A DNA stretch of 23,122 nt. Source: JANMOK01 sp031415055 (GTDB taxonomy: Bacteria; Pseudomonadota; Alphaproteobacteria; Rhodobacterales; Rhodobacteraceae). This document shows positions 21,726 through 23,122 of this stretch, one piece after another. The number at the start of each line of letters is the position of its first letter. Position 1 is the first letter of the stretch. The translations under genes were made by a program, and so were the position numbers. The DNA is taken from the NCBI GenBank assembly GCA_031415055.1, contig JANOQZ010000046.1:1-23122 (forward strand). Reading direction: 5' to 3'. The notes beneath the pieces were generated by a model. The model was not told where the DNA came from. It worked only from the letters and a program-made list of their open reading frames with translations, and searched no databases.

Positions 21726-22984
21726 CAGTGAACCCTCGCCAAAACCAGCGAAGCGTTGGTGCCGCCAAAACCAAACGAATTGCTCAAAGCCACGTCAATT
21801 TTCCGCTTCACCGCTTTGTTCGCGGCCAAATCCAACAAAGTCTCCACTTCCGGCTCGTCCAAATTAATCGTCGGCGGGGCAATCTGGTCCCGTATCGCCA
21901 AAACACAGAATATCGCCTCCACCGCCCCAGCAGCCCCCAACAAATGCCCGATCGACGATTTCGTCGATGACATCGTCGTTCGCCCGACAGATTCCCCCAA
22001 AAGCCGCGTCACCGCCCCCAGCTCAATCGTATCCGCCATTGTCGACGTGCCATGCGCATTCACATAATCAATCTGCGCGGCCGAAATCCCCGCCCGCGCC
22101 AACGCAGCAGACATCGACCGAAACGCCCCATCGCCATCCGCCGCAGGTGCCGTGATATGATAAGCGTCCCCCGACAGGCCATAACCGGTCACTTCGGCGT
22201 AGATCTTCGCGCCACGGGCTTTCGCATGTTCGTATTCCTCCAACACCACAATCCCCGCACCTTCACCCATGACAAACCCATCGCGGTTCTTGTCATAGGG
22301 CCGACTGGCTTTTTCCGGCGCATCCCGCCATTCGGTGGACAAAGCTTTGCAAGCATTGAACCCCGCCACCCCCAATTCGCAAATCGGCGCTTCGGCACCA
22401 CCAGCAATCATGACGTCGGCATCGCCCCACAAAATCAACCGAGCCGCATCGCCAATCGCATGTGCGCCGGTCGAACAGGCCGTCACCACCGAATGGTTCG
22501 GCCCTTTGAAACCATAGCGAATGGAAACCTGGCCCGAACACAAGTTGATCAGCGCCCCCGGAATGAAGAACGGCGACACCCGCCGAGGTCCCTTTTCTTT
22601 CAAAGTAATCGACATTTCGGCAATCGAGCCCAACCCACCAATACCCGACCCTATCATCACGCCGGTGCGCAACTTTTCTGCATCCGACGCATCAGCCCAA
22701 CCGGCATCTTCAACCGCCTGCACCGCGGCAGCCATCGCATACAAAATGAACGGGTCTACCTTGCGGCTCTCCTTTGGCTCCATCCAGTCATCAGGATTAA
22801 ACGTCCCGTCTGACCCGTCGCCATAGGGCACTTCGCAGGCATAATTGGTGGCAAGATGCGAGGCGTCCCACCGCGCAATCGTCGCTGCACCCGATTTGCC
22901 TGCCAACAGCCGCGACCACGTATCTTCAACCCCGCAAGCCAGCGGCGTCAGCAATCCCAAACCCGTCACTACAACCCGACGCAT
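21725..22984 (-). CDS. fabF: 3-oxoacyl-[acyl-carrier-protein] synthase II
   Basis: 419 residues. This condensing enzyme elongates acyl-ACP with malonyl-ACP in fatty acid synthesis. The Cys-His-His triad is visible: Cys170 in VTACSTGAHAIG, the first His in VNAHGTSTMADT and the second in SSIGHLLGAAGAVEA; the C-terminal NSFGFGGTNASLVL is also typical. The start is ATG 22984 (MRRVVVTGLG), with a strong GGAGGA seven bases upstream; a longer in-frame ATG at 23062 only adds non-conserved residues. acpP is expected further upstream, beyond the window. fabB is a less likely alternative given the overlap with mltG. Confidence 0.96.
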   Translation of the reverse strand: MRRVVVTGLGLLTPLACGVEDTWSRLLAGKSGAATIARWDASHLATNYACEVPYGDGSDGTFNPDDWMEPKESRKVDPFILYAMAAAVQAVEDAGWADASDAEKLRTGVMIGSGIGGLGSIAEMSITLKEKGPRRVSPFFIPGALINLCSGQVSIRYGFKGPNHSVVTACSTGAHAIGDAARLILWGDADVMIAGGAEAPICELGVAGFNACKALSTEWRDAPEKASRPYDKNRDGFVMGEGAGIVVLEEYEHAKARGAKIYAEVTGYGLSGDAYHITAPAADGDGAFRSMSAALARAGISAAQIDYVNAHGTSTMADTIELGAVTRLLGESVGRTTMSSTKSSIGHLLGAAGAVEAIFCVLAIRDQIAPPTINLDEPEVETLLDLAANKAVKRKIDVALSNSFGFGGTNASLVLARVH

Positions 22985-23066
22985 CACGTCCTCCGCATTC
23001 AGCCCGCCCAACTTTGATACACGGCGCATTCTGTCACCGCAACATCGCGGCCACGACCGCAATAAA

Positions 23067-23110
23067 GCATTTCAGGCAAAAGTGGGAACCGGTTTTGCCG
23101 TCCGAAATGC
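23067..23110. repeat. 44-base double-stem palindrome upstream of fabF
   Basis: Nested inverted repeats: outer arms GCATTTC (23067-23073) and GAAATGC (23104-23110), inner arms GGCAAAA (23075-23081) and TTTTGCC (23093-23099), with an 11-base loop. It resembles a dispersed intergenic element I recall from Hyphomicrobiales genomes (AAAACCGGTT..CCACTTTTGC type). It could also end the transcript of the gene upstream. The rest of 22985-23122 holds no gene that I can see. Confidence 0.6.
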
Positions 23111-23122
23111 GTAAATCAATAA

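Overview
The window comes from an alphaproteobacterium (order not resolvable; Rhodobacterales or Hyphomicrobiales-like). The evidence is an ftsB-like gene directly ahead of pdhA-pdhB-pdhC, a pyruvate dehydrogenase E1-beta that carries its own lipoyl domain, a complete Rhodobacter capsulatus-type gene transfer agent (GTA) cluster, and dispersed GC-rich palindromes of the 'VTPAQAGA' and 'GGAGGGTTAGGG' kinds that I know from alphaproteobacterial genomes. No ribosomal or tRNA gene is present to place it further.

Left part, + strand (1-4497): the 3' end of a class I fructose-bisphosphate aldolase gene, an FtsB/DivIC-like division gene, a candidate promoter/operator, and the pdhA-pdhB-pdhC operon for pyruvate to acetyl-CoA. 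No E3 (lpd) follows. The E2 gene pdhC contains three in-frame copies of a palindromic repeat, placed in the two linkers that flank its E1/E3-binding domain. A hairpin terminator separates pdhC from the convergent gene cysE.

Middle (4570-20038), - strand: read in the direction of transcription, a full set of GTA genes g1 to g15 (TerS, TerL, portal, g3.5, prohead protease, capsid, adaptor, stopper, tail terminator, tail tube, two tail chaperones, tape measure, distal tail, hub, NlpC/P60 peptidase, 'megatron') is followed by a DUF2793 tail-fibre-like protein and then cysE. All frames are open and most junctions overlap by 1-8 bases. No integrase, repressor, replication, holin or endolysin gene is present, so this looks like a domesticated GTA and not a live prophage. 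The only loose junctions (upstream of g1, g2/g3, g5/g6) are where dispersed palindromic repeats sit.

Right part (20039-23122), - strand: upstream of the GTA lies a fabF-mltG-orf115 operon with start/stop overlaps, closed by a rho-independent terminator at 20208-20251. orf115 resembles the MGMT-like (alkyltransferase-like) fold but has PYWRV where active enzymes have PCHRV. The window ends in a 44-base double-stem palindrome ahead of fabF.

The main items for a second look are the intact GTA with a linked fibre gene, repeat elements turned into E2 linker peptide, the same repeats crowding the GTA promoter region and gene junctions, possible GTA-to-cysE read-through, and the MGMT-like protein without an acceptor cysteine.
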